Assembly (NCBI GenBank): GCA_009746045.1
Contig: RPFO01000111.1
Location: 261,001-325,000 of the forward strand
Direction of reading: 5' to 3'
DNA: 64,000 nucleotides
Source of the DNA: Mesostigma viride
Taxonomy: Eukaryota; Streptophyta; Mesostigmatophyceae; Mesostigmatales; Mesostigmataceae
A program made the translations under genes and the position numbers. The notes under the pieces are model-generated. The model made no database searches. It was not told the origin of the DNA and saw nothing but the letters and a program-made list of their open reading frames with translations. Below are positions 52,447 through 63,535 of the stretch, in pieces. The first letter of the stretch is position 1. Each line of letters starts with the position of its first letter.

Positions 52447-55400
52447 ATGGCGTCACGGAATGCTGTTTCAGTTTACGCGAGCACCAGTTTCTGTAGGCAC
52501 ATTCCGCCTGCGCCTACCCAGCAGCCGGCCAAGCTCAAAATGAGCAAAAATGCCGCTGCCGGCGCAGTGGATGGCGCGGCATTTTGGTTTCCAGGATCCC
52601 GCGTAGATTCCAGAGCTAATAACACGATAGTGCACTCTTTGCGAAGGAATAGCGAGGGGGAAATGCTAGCTATTTCCCCAGGGTCGGTAGTGCAGGTCCG
52701 AAGCGAGGATCCGGGCAACAAGCCCTTTTTTTCTGGAGGTAGTGTGCATAGTAAAGCCAGGTGAGGCAATAGACCCGAGATGGGCGGTGGCAGGAAACGT
52801 AGACAACACGAACGAAGTCGTGTTGTGCGGCTATTGGCTGTGGCGCGACGATGAACTGCCTGAGCACCTGGCGCAGGCAGTTCACTGGTCGAGAACTGTA
52901 ATCGAGCTAATCGCCAGCGAAGACTGCGCTGCCATTCCAGTGTCGGCGGTGCAAGACATCGTCTCCGTGCAGGCCTACTGGCAGGCGGACTTCTACAGCT
53001 GGGCGGACTACACCGTACAGGTACTTTCTGTTTATAATGTCCTATCTATATTGCATGCATTTGATGCGGCTGACTGCGATGCCTCATTCGCTTTACTGCT
53101 GTAGGTGACAGAAAAGTCATAAAGCTTGCTGCCTTGGTGTTCAGAGAGCATATTTTGTCTGTGTATCTGCTTCTTTTTTTTTTTCCCTCTGTAATCTTTG
53201 GTTGTCTACCCTTTTTAATCCTGGTGGTTGGGTGGTTGGTTAGTTGGGTGGGTGGGTGGGTGGGTGGGTGGGTGGGTGGGTGGGTGGGTGGGTGGGTGGG
53301 TGGGTGGGTGGGTGGGTGGGTGGGTGGGTGGGTGGGTGGGTGGGTGGGTGGGTGGGTGGGTGGGTGGGTGGGTGGGTGGGTGGGTGGGTGGGTGGGTGGG
53401 TGGGTGGGTGGGTGGGTGGGTGGGTGGGTGGGTGGGTGGGTGGGTGGGTGGGTGGGTGGGTGGGTGGGTGAATGGGTGGGTGGGTGGGTGGGTGGGTGGG
53501 TGGGTGGGTGGGTGGGTGGGTGGGTGGGTGGGTGGGTGGGTGGGTGGTGGGTGGGTGGGTGGGTGGGTGGGTGGGTGGGTGGGTGGGTGGGTGGTGTGGG
53601 TGGTGGGTGGGTGGGTGGGTGGGTGGGTGGGTGCGTGGGTGCGTGGGTGCGTGGGTGGGTGGGTGGGTGAATGGGTGGGTGGGTGGGTGGGTGGGTGGGT
53701 GGGTGGGTGGGTGGGTGGGTGGGTGGGTGGGTGGGTGGGTGGGTGGGTGGGTGGGTGGGTGGGTGGGTGGTGGGTGGGTGGGTGGGTGGGTGGGTGGGTG
53801 GGTGGGTGGGTGGGTGGGTGGTAGGTGGGTGCGTGGGTGCGTGGGTGCGTGGGTGGATGGGTGGGTGGGTGGGTGGTGGGTGGGTGGGTGGGTGGGTGGG
53901 TGGGTGGGTGGGTGGGTGGGTGGGTGGGTGGGTGGGTGGGTGGGTGGGTGGGTGGGTGGGTGGGTGGGTGGGTGGGTGGGTGGGTGGGTGGGTGGGTGGG
54001 TGGTGGTGGGTGCGTGGGTGCGTGGGTGCGTGGGTGGGTGGGTGGGTGGGTGGGTGGGTGGGTGGGTGGGTGGGTGGGTGGGTGGGTGGGTGGGTGGGTG
54101 GGTGGGTGGGTGGGTGGGTGGGTGGGTGGTGGGTGGGTGGGTGGGTGGGTGGTTAGTTGGTTGGTTGGGTGGGTGGAGTGGGTGGGTGGGTGGGTGGGTG
54201 GGTGGGTGGGTGGGTGGGTGGGTGGGTGGGTGGGTGGTTGGGTGGGTGGGTGGGTGGGTTGGGTGGGTGGGTGGGTGGGTGGGTGGGTGGGTGGGTGGGT
54301 GGGTGGGTGGGTGGGTGGGTGGGTGGGTGGGTGGGTGGGTGGGTGGGTGGGTGGGTGGGGGTGGGTGGGTGGGTGGGTGGGTGGGTGGGTGGGTGGGTGG
54401 GTGGGTGGGTGGGTGGGTGGGTGGGTTGTTGTAAACTCACTATTGTTGTGATTGCTAGAGAGCTGTCACTTATATACCATTGTTTACTTGCATGTTTGCT
54501 TGCTCATGCTCCTGCCTGCCATATCATGTGCACTTACTTCACAGTTCTTCTACTCCAAGGAGAACGCCTGCCTGCAGCGCGTGCGGGGACCGGCGAAGAT
54601 GAAGGAGCTCAAGGCGGCCTTTCAGGCGCGCAACGAGGTGCTCATGGCTGGCTGCAGCGAGCCCACCCGACGCACCCTGAACCAGTCCCAAGCAGCGGCT
54701 TTCAGGCCGGTGGCGCAGAAGAAGTGGGGACCCAAGCAGTCAACCCAGGACCCAAGCGTCAAGGGCTACGTCCAGTTCCCCACCTCGCCGGTCATGATGA
54801 GCGCGTGGCCGCGCAGCATCCTCAAGCGGTTCAAGGCGGAGTCAGATGGCACCACCTTGAAAGTAAGTAACTGTTTACAGTTTTGTTGAGTTGCACAAAT
54901 GCAATACATTGCATGACACGAATGGAAACATGTGTTAAATTAACATCATTGAAACTGCCTACTACTATACCCTCCATGGGGATTTCCTGGCGATCGCAGG
55001 CAGTGTTCGAGTCCCCCACCCACGACGCGGCAAAGCCTCTGGCAGAGGTCCTCGGCCGTCTCTGGTGGGTACTCCGCTACGGCGGCGACGGCCACGTGGA
55101 GCTGCAGAGGGAGATCACGATCCTCTACGCACCTTTCAAGGCTCCACATTCCTTCAAGTAAGTGCAGGGATGATATAATTGGCATTGGTGAGCTCTTTGG
55201 TTGCGTGGGTGGTGGCAGGCGTGCGCATGCGTGCAGGTAGTTGGTTGGGTGGGGGCAGGCGCGCACGCGCGTGCAGGTGGTTGGTTGGGTGGGGGCAGGC
55301 GCGCACGCGCGCGCAGGTAGTTGGTTGGGTGGGGGCAGGCGCGCACGCGTGTGCAGGTAGTTGGTTGGGTGGGGGCAGGCGCGCACGCGCGCGCAGGTAG

Positions 55401-55750
55401 TTGGTTGGGTGGGGGCAGGCGCGCACGCGCGTGCAGGTAGTTGGTTGGGTGGGGGCAGGCGCGCACGCGTGTGCAGGTAGTTGGTTGGGTGGGGGCAGGT
55501 GCGCACGCGCGCGCAGGTAGTTGGTTGGGTGGGGGCAGGCGTGCGCGCGCATGGACTGTACTTGAGATGGTGCGGTTTCGTTGTGTACTCAATGTGCCCC
55601 TGCCCTATGGGATTGCTTCTTGTCTGCATGTTACATTTCTTAATGCCTCTATCCTGCATTCTTGGTTCTTTCCTTCTTGGCCCTCGCAGGCTGAAGGCGG
55701 CGGGTGCGACAGCCCGGAATGCGACTGCCCATGTTCTTTGGCACAGATGA
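52447..55750 (+). CDS. BAH-domain protein gene, copy 2, four exons, one frame break
   Basis: Exons are 52447-53020, 54545-54862, 55000-55157 and 55690-55750. All borders are GT...AG and the frame is continuous across them. After an N-terminal stretch, a BAH domain starts at SPGSVVQVRSEDPG, continues EVVLCGYWLWRDDELPEHL, then VIELIASEDCAAIPVSAVQDIVSVQAY, and ends with YTVQFFYSKENAC (exon 1/2). BAH domains bind nucleosomes or chromatin partners. The rest is a basic region and a short C-terminus ending LWHR. One defect: the T7 run at 52726-52732 puts the first part (from ATG 52447) and the BAH part in different frames; six Ts would restore one domain. Copy 1 has the same T7, so it is either old or a recurrent sequencing error. 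The gene converges with the transposase-like gene. The BAH call rests on the pattern only. Confidence 0.65.
52726..52732 (+). other. T7 run causing frame break in the BAH gene
   Basis: Seven Ts in AAGCCCTTTTTTTCTGG separate the frame of DPGNKPFF from that of EVVCIVKPGEAI. The same run is at 7936-7942 in copy 1. Confidence 0.7.
53226..54428. repeat. GGGT microsatellite, copy 2
   Basis: About 1.2 kb of (GGGT)n in intron 1 of the BAH gene, with more interruptions (GGTGGG, GTGTGG, GGGGGT) than copy 1. The repeated block GTGCGTGGGTGCGTGGGTGC occurs in both copies. Confidence 0.95.
55213..55553. repeat. 40-bp minisatellite, copy 2
   Basis: Tandem 40-bp units in intron 3 of the BAH gene, matching 15300-15640 variant for variant. 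Confidence 0.9.
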
Positions 55751-56498
55751 TGACGTGGCAGAGCATTTTCCTTTGACGCAAGCATGTTGCACAATGTGGG
55801 TGCCATCACACACGCAGAATGAGTTCTGTAGATGCTTGTGAGATGTGCAGAATGGTGCGTCTTCCATGAGATATGCACGTTCTTGTGTAATATGCAGCGT
55901 AGCTGCTCGATCTCCAAACTGGTTAAGATACACAGCTACAAAGCGGGAATGTATGCAAGAAGTACCATCCTTTAGCATGTGATGCAGTAAGGCTGCATCT
56001 CCTACTTCTTACATTTTATTGCAATATTTTTTCATATTTTGTTTAATGAAAGATACAAAGAATTCTACCATTAATAGAATTTGCCACCCATGCTTGGAAC
56101 TATTGAATAAACAATTGCATTCGAGTAATCTGGCCTGGATAAGGCGCCTTGCAGCCAATCTTCCTCATTACGGCATCAGCGTCTGGGCCTGCGCCACCCC
56201 AAACCCGCCCCGGCCAATGTATCAAATGTAAGCATGCCGCCTGTCGTCTTTGCCGTTGTGGGGATCTCGATGTCTCATTCGTTGTTACATTTACTGAAGC
56301 GTCTATCAATATGTTTCATGTGCGTCTGGCATACGCGATGCATTGGTATATAAATAATATGTACAAGAAGATATACCAGTAGTCTATATACAAGAGGCTA
56401 TAACTGTTTGACTAGGCATGAAAAAAACAGGTTCTTGTTGATAGCAGCCACTGCCATGGACATCCCCCTATCTCGCATGGTGGTCCGACTAAGAGGCG

Positions 56499-59400
56499 TC
56501 ATCCACGTGCCGTGCGCTGCCTCTTGGGGGGTGGCTCTGGGGTGTCCTCCTCGTTGCGTGAGGGGGAGGGGCACTCCATGTCCTCCTCGTCGTGGGAGGT
56601 GAGGCCCCGCGCCTTGTAGCTGTTGACAGCTTCTTGGTATTCTGGCCATGACTGGTGGCCATTTGCGGCGTAGTCGTACGCACATGGCAAGCTGTCGCTG
56701 CTCTCGAGCCAGGTCTGCAGTTCGGGGTATTTCTTCTTTATTGGTGCCAGCCTGTGGTCGCTTTTCCGCTGCTCGCGTTGCATGATCTGCATGCCCCACA
56801 TAACATGAAGCAAGTACAAACAAGGGCCCTAATTGTTAATGCTTGCAAAGAAAAATGAATCTGTCCAAACTCATGTGCTCTGCGCAAGACTGAAGCAAGC
56901 ATCCGTCTTTCATGTCACGTGGCTTACCTGTAGTGCGCACTCGTTGGGCACTTGTCTGTACACGCCCTTCTCACGGATTGCAGCGCCGGTGTGCGGATTG
57001 TGGCCGATGACACGGCCCGCCGTTGTCCCTGTCGCACCGCCCTCCCCTGCGCTGTTGTTCCGCACCTGTATCCATGCCCACATCGGTTAAAGCGTCGCAC
57101 GCATCAGCAGGTCAGGTACTTGTCATGATAGGACTATATTGTTATGAATTGCCTGAATGAAACACAGTATTGTAATATACGTGCACAGCCGTACCTGACG
57201 GTTGGCTTCCTTGTGCTTGTTTTCCACGCCCGATTGGGCAAGTCTCCACAGCGCCCGCAGCAGGCGTTGCAACTCGCCGCCATGGCAGCCGAGGGCGTGG
57301 AGGTAAAAGCTGCCGGTTGTCTCCTTCACGTTTGCATGATCACGAGGCGGTGGAACCGCTTGCAGTTGTCCTCGAAGATGGCGTTCTCCTCGTCGGTCGG
57401 GTCAGGGTTGCGGCCGGTCTCGTTGATGTCCGTCAGCAGCCGCCAGATCTCGGTGAGTTCGGCAAGTTTGGTGGCGTCAAGGTTGAGGACAGGCAGCCAT
57501 CGCTCGTGCTCCTTGAGTAGTTTGCGTGCTTCTCCTCCCGAAATGTGCACTTCCTTGTACCCATTCGCCCCCGTGGGATCCGCCTTGATACGCATCTTGC
57601 TACCGATCTCCTCCATGCGCTCGTTGAATCTCTCGATGGCTTTCTTCGTGTTCTTGCTGCTGATGACCTGTTGGGTACGTGGTCCCCATGTTGGGCAGGT
57701 TACCGTTGTAAGGCACAACGGGTCGTGGTGTCATAAACCATCCATTACACAGCCCTGCGGGAAATATTGATGATAATCATGATGTGGTGATTCATCGAAC
57801 AATGCTTCGCAAATGATGGTGCTGCTTACCGCCTGTTGGACCTGTTTGACCAACGACTCCACGATGCGCGTTATGCAGTGCTCGATGTCGAACGCGAACC
57901 GCCACGCCTCCACCCCACGGACGAGGTCGTCTGCCCCAAGTTGGCGCGTCATGGGGTGGAGGATGTGGACGCGGAGGAGACCGTTTGTGGGGAGGCAGCC
58001 ACCCGGGTCCCGTGCGGCTCGTGCGCGACTCGAGCGTGCCGCAGAGGGTGGTGGTGGGGCAGCGTCGCCTGCCACAGGTGCGTACTCGTTCACGTTGATC
58101 GTTGGCACGCGAGGGTCGTCATTGCCTTCACCATCGATGGTGTGATGTTGGAGCTGCTTCTCCAGCTCCCAGGCTGGCCCGCGCTGTGGTGCATGGGTGT
58201 GGTGTTGGTTGATTGCAAGACCTTCGCGCAGGCCCATAAAGTGGCGGCGGAAAAATTGCTCGAGGGTCTCGTTGGGCTGTGGGCGCGCTAGGGCAAAAAT
58301 CTTCTGCTTGAGTGCTGACAGCATCTCGCACAGGTGGCAGAAAATGCCGTGCTTGTCGTGAAGGCCCCCACAACCTGCCAACAAACCACGTGAGAGAACA
58401 TGCCAAAGATGGGGTGAGGTAAGAGGTTGTATGCTTTGTGAGGTATGTGTGTGTGTGTGCGATGGACCTGCAAGCCCCCACTTTGCACACATAATGGACT
58501 AGTATGGGGGAAGCCTCCTGCCAAGTTTCAGCCCAATCCAAGCTCGTTTGCATATTTTAGGACCATGGCCCACCCCTAACGGTGGGCACGTGCTAGCGCG
58601 CGCAAGGGACCATGGCACCCCCTGGCCATGTCCACCCCCCCAAACGATGGACCTGCGAGCCCTCACTTTGCACATATAATGGACTAGTGTGGGGGAAGCC
58701 TCCTCCCAAGTTTCAGCCCAATCCAAGCTCGTTTGCATGTTTTAGGACCATGGCCCACCCCTAACGGTGGGCACGTGCTAGCGCGCGCAAGGGACCATGG
58801 CACCCCCTGGCCATGTCCACCCCCCCAAACGATGGACCTGCAAGCCCCCAGTTTGCACACATAATGGACTAGTATGGGGGAAGCCTCCTCCCAAGTTTCA
58901 GCCCAATCCAAGCTCGTTTGCATATTTTAGGACCATGGCCCACCCCTAACGGTGGGCACGTGCTAGCGCGCGCAAGGGACCATGGCACCCCCTGGCCATG
59001 TCCACCCCCCCCAAACGATGGACCTGCAAGCCCCCAGTTTGCACACATAATGGACTAGTATGGGGGAAGCCTCCTCCCAAGTTTCAGCCCAATCCAAGCT
59101 CGTTTGCATATTTTAGGACCATGGCCCACCCCTAACGGTGGGCACGTGCTAGCGCGCGCAAGGGACCATGGCACCCCCTGGCCATGTCCACCCCCCCAAA
59201 CGATGGACCTGCAAGCCCCCAGTTTGCACACATAATGGACTAGTGTGGGGGAAGCCTCCTCCCAAGTTTCAGCCCAATCCAAGCTCGTTTGCATGGTTTA
59301 GGACCATGGCCCACCCCTAACGGTGGGCACGTGCTAGCGCGCGCAAGGGACCATGGCACCCCCTGGCCATGTCCACCCCCCCAAACGATGGACCTGCAAG

Positions 59401-61825
59401 CCCCCAGTTTGCACACATAATGGACTAGTATGGGGGAAGCCTCCTCCCAAGTTTCAGCCCAATCCAAGCTCGTTTGCATGTTTTAGGACCATGGCCCACC
59501 CCTAACGGTGGGCACGTGCTAGCGCGCGCAAGGGACCATGGCACCCCCTGGCCATGTCCACCCCCCCAAACGATGGACCTGCAAGCCCCCAGTTTGCACA
59601 CATAATGGACTAGTATGGGGGAAGCCTCCTCCCAAGTTTCAGCCCAATCCAAGCTAGGGAGGGAGGGAGGGAGGGAGGGAGGGAGGGAGGGGAGGGAGGG
59701 AGGGAGGGAGGGAGGGAGGGAGGGAGGAGGGAGGGAGGGAGGGAGGGAGGGAGGGAGGGAGGGAGGGAGGGAGGGAGGGAAGGGGGATGGGACGGTGGTG
59801 GTGGTGGTGGGAAGGGCGTCTTTGTAACGATGATTTTAGTGTGTGTTCAAGGCAACATATTGTTTTTTAGCATTTTCCTTTGCTGGGTGACAACGTGCTT
59901 TTTAATGGTTACCTCGCAGTTGCCATAGATAGGACATGTCGCCTGGGAAGAAGAGGACGATCTGCACCATCCGCACAGCGTCGCGGAGGAAGACGGGGAT
60001 CTTGTTCTTGAGCATGTAGTGGAGCACCTCGAAGATAGCGCGTCCGTTGGCCTTCATGTTCTCGCGGGAGTCCTTCCCTGGAATCTCGGCAATCGTGAAT
60101 GTCCACTTAGGGGACTGCCATGCTCTCGGGAACCCCTTGCTCACGCATCGCAAAGTGAAGGCAGTCAGTGTCCTGCCCTTGGTCCCAATGTCGGTATTGT
60201 GGGCATCCCCGCTGAAGGCAAATTCCAAGATGATGTCAGCGAGGTCCGTCCACTCTGGTGCATCAGGGAACTCCTCGTGTAGCGAGATGACAGCTTCCTG
60301 CATCAAAGACGCAATGTATGCCATAGAATAGTTTGCCTGTTAACTTTTGCACGTGCATGTTCCTATCCTCTTGTAAATATCATCTGGCAGTTTCATGGCT
60401 GGCGCTCTCCCACAACATATGTGCGTGCAAACACCAATCAGGCATCCAAGCAAGCAAGTGGTTCGGCGAAATAAACAATCAAGCGCCCAAAGCAGCATGT
60501 ACGCCAGCACGTAAGCAACTGACTTAGCATACCCAGATTTCACACATCAGCCATGGTGGTCAGCTAATGCATGACACCAAGCATAGGTATGCACAACATA
60601 TATAACTAGGATCACGTTTGATGAAATATACCTGCACAACGCGAATGGGATGTTTCCCCCAGCCTCCCCTCCCGTGGGGGAAGAGCAGCTCAAGCACGTT
60701 TGGCATGGACACCGTCCGGTAAATTTTGTTCCACTTGTCTGCGTCGTTGGTGAGCTCGTCCTTGGCCTGTTTCTGCATGTCCCTGCTGGGGAACTCGCGG
60801 GGAGCTGTTTGGCGAATACCTGCGAACGTCCTGCACGTTGTCCCCGTACTGTCAGCCACGTGCACTAGGGCCTTGGCCATGTCCATGTTGTTACGCTTAA
60901 GCGATGCGCGCACCTGACCCGCCACTGCCTGCTTCTGGGAGCTAGGTAGGGCCATGTATGCTGCACTGGCCGGGATCTGGTCGTTCTCCCCCCAATGTGC
61001 TCTCTCAAGAGCGTGCCCATTGGCAGGGGGAGCTGCTTCCACCCTCTTTTGGCACGGCACGCGTTGACCGTGGCAGCTGTGCTCTTCATCTTCCGGATTG
61101 CCGCCCCCATGCACATCGCGGTAGATACCTTGAGGGCTTCCACGCTTGTCTCGTCCTCCTCTATCATCTTTTTAGCTGCGTCCCTAGCTGTTGGCAGGTC
61201 CCTCGCCACTAACTCGGTGGTCTTGTTGTACTGCTTGGTCCACTTGCAGGACGAGCAATTCGTGCCACGTGCTTGTGCCTTGGCCAACTGCCGCTGCAGC
61301 TCCTTGTTGTCATCCAAGGCCTTGGTGAGTGCCTCAGTGAGCTTCTCTACCTGGGTGCGCTGCTGCCGCTCTGTTTCCCCCGGGTGTGCGCGGCCGCCAT
61401 GTGTTCAGCAACGTCCGCCTGCAGTTGCACCACGCGTAATTGATTATCTCCCAGCTGCGATTGCAACACACTGTTCACGCGCTCAAGGTGGGCTTCTCGT
61501 AGTTGTGCGGCCTGCTCATTCAGGGCCGCGATTGTGAGCAGCTGGCTCAAATGGTCGACCTCGGCCAGCACGGTCTCGAATGCAGTGCCATCAGCAATGT
61601 CGCGAAGCAAGTCGGCGATGTTTATCTTGTTTGTGGTCTCGGTGATGTACCCCAGGTCTGCTGTGAGGTGCTCGATGCTTGCGAACTGCACAGCAGTGAG
61701 CTTTGTCCGGAACTCCACGTCTGGTGTCCTGTGGCAGTGTGGTGTGATTCTTGAAATGAGCTCTCGCTGGCGTCCCACTCCTGCGTGTCCATCAACGCAC
61801 ACAACATCATGGTATGTGAGTTGAT
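56499..61825 (-). CDS. DDE transposase-like gene, copy 2, seven or more exons with frame breaks
   Basis: Exons from about 61825-60632, then 60297-59913, 58374-57830, 57667-57195, 57065-56938 and 56786-56499 have GT...AG borders and matching phases. The N-terminal half is coiled coil (around TFLAE-like heptads to KELQRQLAKAQ) plus CSSCK. Exon 60297-59913 has FTIAEIPGKDSRENMK and FFPGDMSYLWQLR. The next begins GGLHDKHGIFCHLCE. Later comes FYLHALGCHGGELQRLL...AQSGVENKHKEA. The order GK-x-EN, GD-x-x-(Y/F)L, C-x2-C, then H...GxE-x-(N/K)H is that of a eukaryotic transposase-like family with an RNase H fold; I know it by pattern, not by name. It ends with an NLS-like PPPKRQR. Breaks: C5 at 61377-61381, C6 at 60988-60993, and a one-base loss near 57332 unique to this copy. 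Probably a pseudogene as it stands, unless the homopolymers are misread. Confidence 0.6.
58464..59654. repeat. 185-bp tandem repeat, copy 2
   Basis: About 6.4 units of the same 185-bp repeat as at 30536-31546, one unit longer than copy 1, in the same intron. Confidence 0.92.
59655..59780. repeat. GGGA microsatellite, copy 2
   Basis: (GGGA)n with two interruptions (GGGGA and GGAGG), adjoining the 185-bp array. Confidence 0.95.
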
Positions 61826-62029
61826 GAGCATCACTGCAGATTGTCAAATGCTTTGCGTGTTTGTCCACTAAAGTTGCGTGTGGGAATGCTAGTGCTTGAC
61901 AGCCCCCTCACATCCATGGCTAATGCCTCTGCAGTCCAAGCATGTGGTCTTGCACTATCAGCAGCAGCCAAGCAAGGACGCGAGCCAATCCCTGCCGACT
62001 CCTCCCACGATCGCCCATGCCATCCGTAG

Positions 62030-62574
62030 CCACCCCCCACACCCAGGTACGCATGCCAGCCACCCGCCACACCCACGCACGCATGGCAGCCACCCCACGA
62101 ACCCATGCAGGCACGCATGGCAGCGCCCCCATAAACCCACGCATGCATGCCAGCCACCCCCCACATGCACGCATGCATGCCAGCCACCCCCCACATGCAC
62201 GTGCATGCCAGCCACCCCCCACACCCAGGTACGCATGCCAGCCACCCCCCACACCCACGCATGCATGCCAGCCCCCCCACCGCAAACCCACGCATGCATG
62301 GCAGCCCCCCCACAAACCCACGCATGCATGCCAGCCCCCCCACAAACCCACGCATGCATGCCAGCCACCCCCCACACCCAGGTACGCATGCCAGCCACCC
62401 CCCACACCCACGCATGCATGCCAGCCCCCCCACAAACCCACTCACGCATGCCAGCCACCCCCACACCCACGCATGCATGGCAGCCCCCCCACAAACCCAC
62501 GCATGCATGCCAGCCACCCCACAAACCCACGCACGCATGCCAGCCACCCCCACACCCACGCACGCATGGCAGCC
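62030..62574. repeat. CACCC/GCATGC minisatellite, copy 2, truncated
   Basis: The same array as at 33920-34800, with a different order and number of units, cut by the right border of copy 2. Confidence 0.9.
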
Positions 62575-62680
62575 ACCGAGTCGGTGGCCGCGAGTTTGCT
62601 CAGTTGGCCAAGGCATTCAAGTGAGCAAACTTTCGGCGCGCAACGCGCGGCTTGTTCAGGAACTACGGCAAATCGAAAAA

Positions 62681-62823
62681 TGCCTAGGCACTTTTGGATT
62701 CGCCTAGGCAGGACTAGATCTCAAATCTAAAAATGCCTAGGCATTTTTTCCGTGAACTAGATCTGAACAGCAACGAATTGGTCGCAATAAAAATGCCTAG
62801 GCATTTTTAGATTTGCCTAGGCA
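62681..62823. promoter_or_regulatory. Cluster of five CCTAGG-centred decamers
   Basis: TGCCTAGGCA at 62681-62690, 62734-62743, 62794-62803 and 62814-62823, and CGCCTAGGCA at 62701-62710, are perfect or near-perfect 10-bp palindromes. They are embedded in similar contexts (AAAAATGCCTAGGCATTTTT or TTTGGATTCGCC). They lie 180-330 bp upstream of the gene starting at 63007. Repeated palindromes of this kind suggest binding sites for a dimeric DNA-binding protein, either promoter elements or subterminal sites of an unseen element. Confidence 0.55.
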
Positions 62824-63006
62824 CTTTTGGATTCTCCGTCCTTTCTGAACAGCCGCGCATCAGTCGCAACTACCGTTGTAGCGAGGCATTTTATGCGTGC
62901 TCGGCATTTTGGGTTTAACGGACTGCACTGCACTTTGAATTCAAACAGGTGAAAGCAACTGTTGAACACGTTTTAAGGTGAGATCGGTGGGTGAGAACAA
63001 GCGGAA

Positions 63007-63465
63007 ATGGCTGACACAATGGGCACCGAAACCATGCAATTATGCGGGGGTGGTTGCGAAAACATGGTTGGCCCAGTCCACAAGTGCACGTGCGGCAAGT
63101 GGATGCATGTTTTTTGTGGTGTCGGCGTGGGAGAAGAGGGTTTTGGACAGACAATTCTGTGCAAGGAATGCTGCGGCGATACGAAGGTCGCCAGGAAAGT
63201 CGCTCCGAATGACCTGGGCAATCAGCCTGATAGCGCGAAAGGAATCGACAAGAGGGCTGCTGATGACAAAGAAGCCCACTCTGATGGGGAAGAAGATGCT
63301 GAGGAGGCTGAGGATAGGGCCCTTCTAGCTGGGGACATGGCCATATTGGAAGGAACTGACCTTAACGAACTGGACCGTGCCGTTTTAAGTGGGAAAATGA
63401 AGCCCATGACAACTAAGGAGCAAGCCGGGACGGCGACCAATGTATTCAAGGGCACCAGAAAGCAG
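63007..63465 (+). CDS. First exon of a gene with a PHD/RING-like Cys/His cluster
   Basis: From ATG 63007 the frame reads 153 codons to a likely donor CAG|GTACAG at 63465/63466; unspliced it would stop at 63534. Residues 13-60 contain C-x3-C, CTCGKWMHVFC and LCKECC, a Cys/His spacing like PHD or RING-type zinc folds (C-x3-C ... C-x-C ... H-x2-C ... C-x2-C). An acidic region (SDGEEDAEEAEDRA) and a helical segment follow. The rest of the gene is not found with confidence in the remaining 500 bases. It could be a host chromatin protein or the N-terminus of a transposase. The CCTAGG palindromes lie upstream. Confidence 0.5.
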
Positions 63466-63535
63466 GTACAGGGCGAAGTATTTTTGAAATCAGGACAGGC
63501 TGCCTGCTGCGGACTTTCGTTTTGCGGTATATAGC

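Larger units (their letters stand above)
51988..62574. mobile_element. Copy 2 of the BAH/transposase unit, right-truncated
   Basis: 10.6 kb co-linear with copy 1 and lacking all of copy 1's insertions, so it defines their exact borders. It starts with the 12-bp repeat GCATTACCGAAA. It stops inside the CACCC/GCATGC minisatellite, where the sequence turns abruptly into CGAGTCGGTGGCCGCG; the last 8 bases and the following ones form GCCACCGAGTCGGTGGC. The missing right part corresponds to about 2.2 kb of copy 1. Copies differ by scattered SNPs, array lengths and a few 1-base indels. Confidence 0.7.

Noticed and set aside
53134-54870. Open frame joining GGGT array to downstream exon sequence
   Set aside because: The array has no stop codons, so frames run through it. 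Splice borders at 53020 and 54545 give the coherent BAH reading instead.
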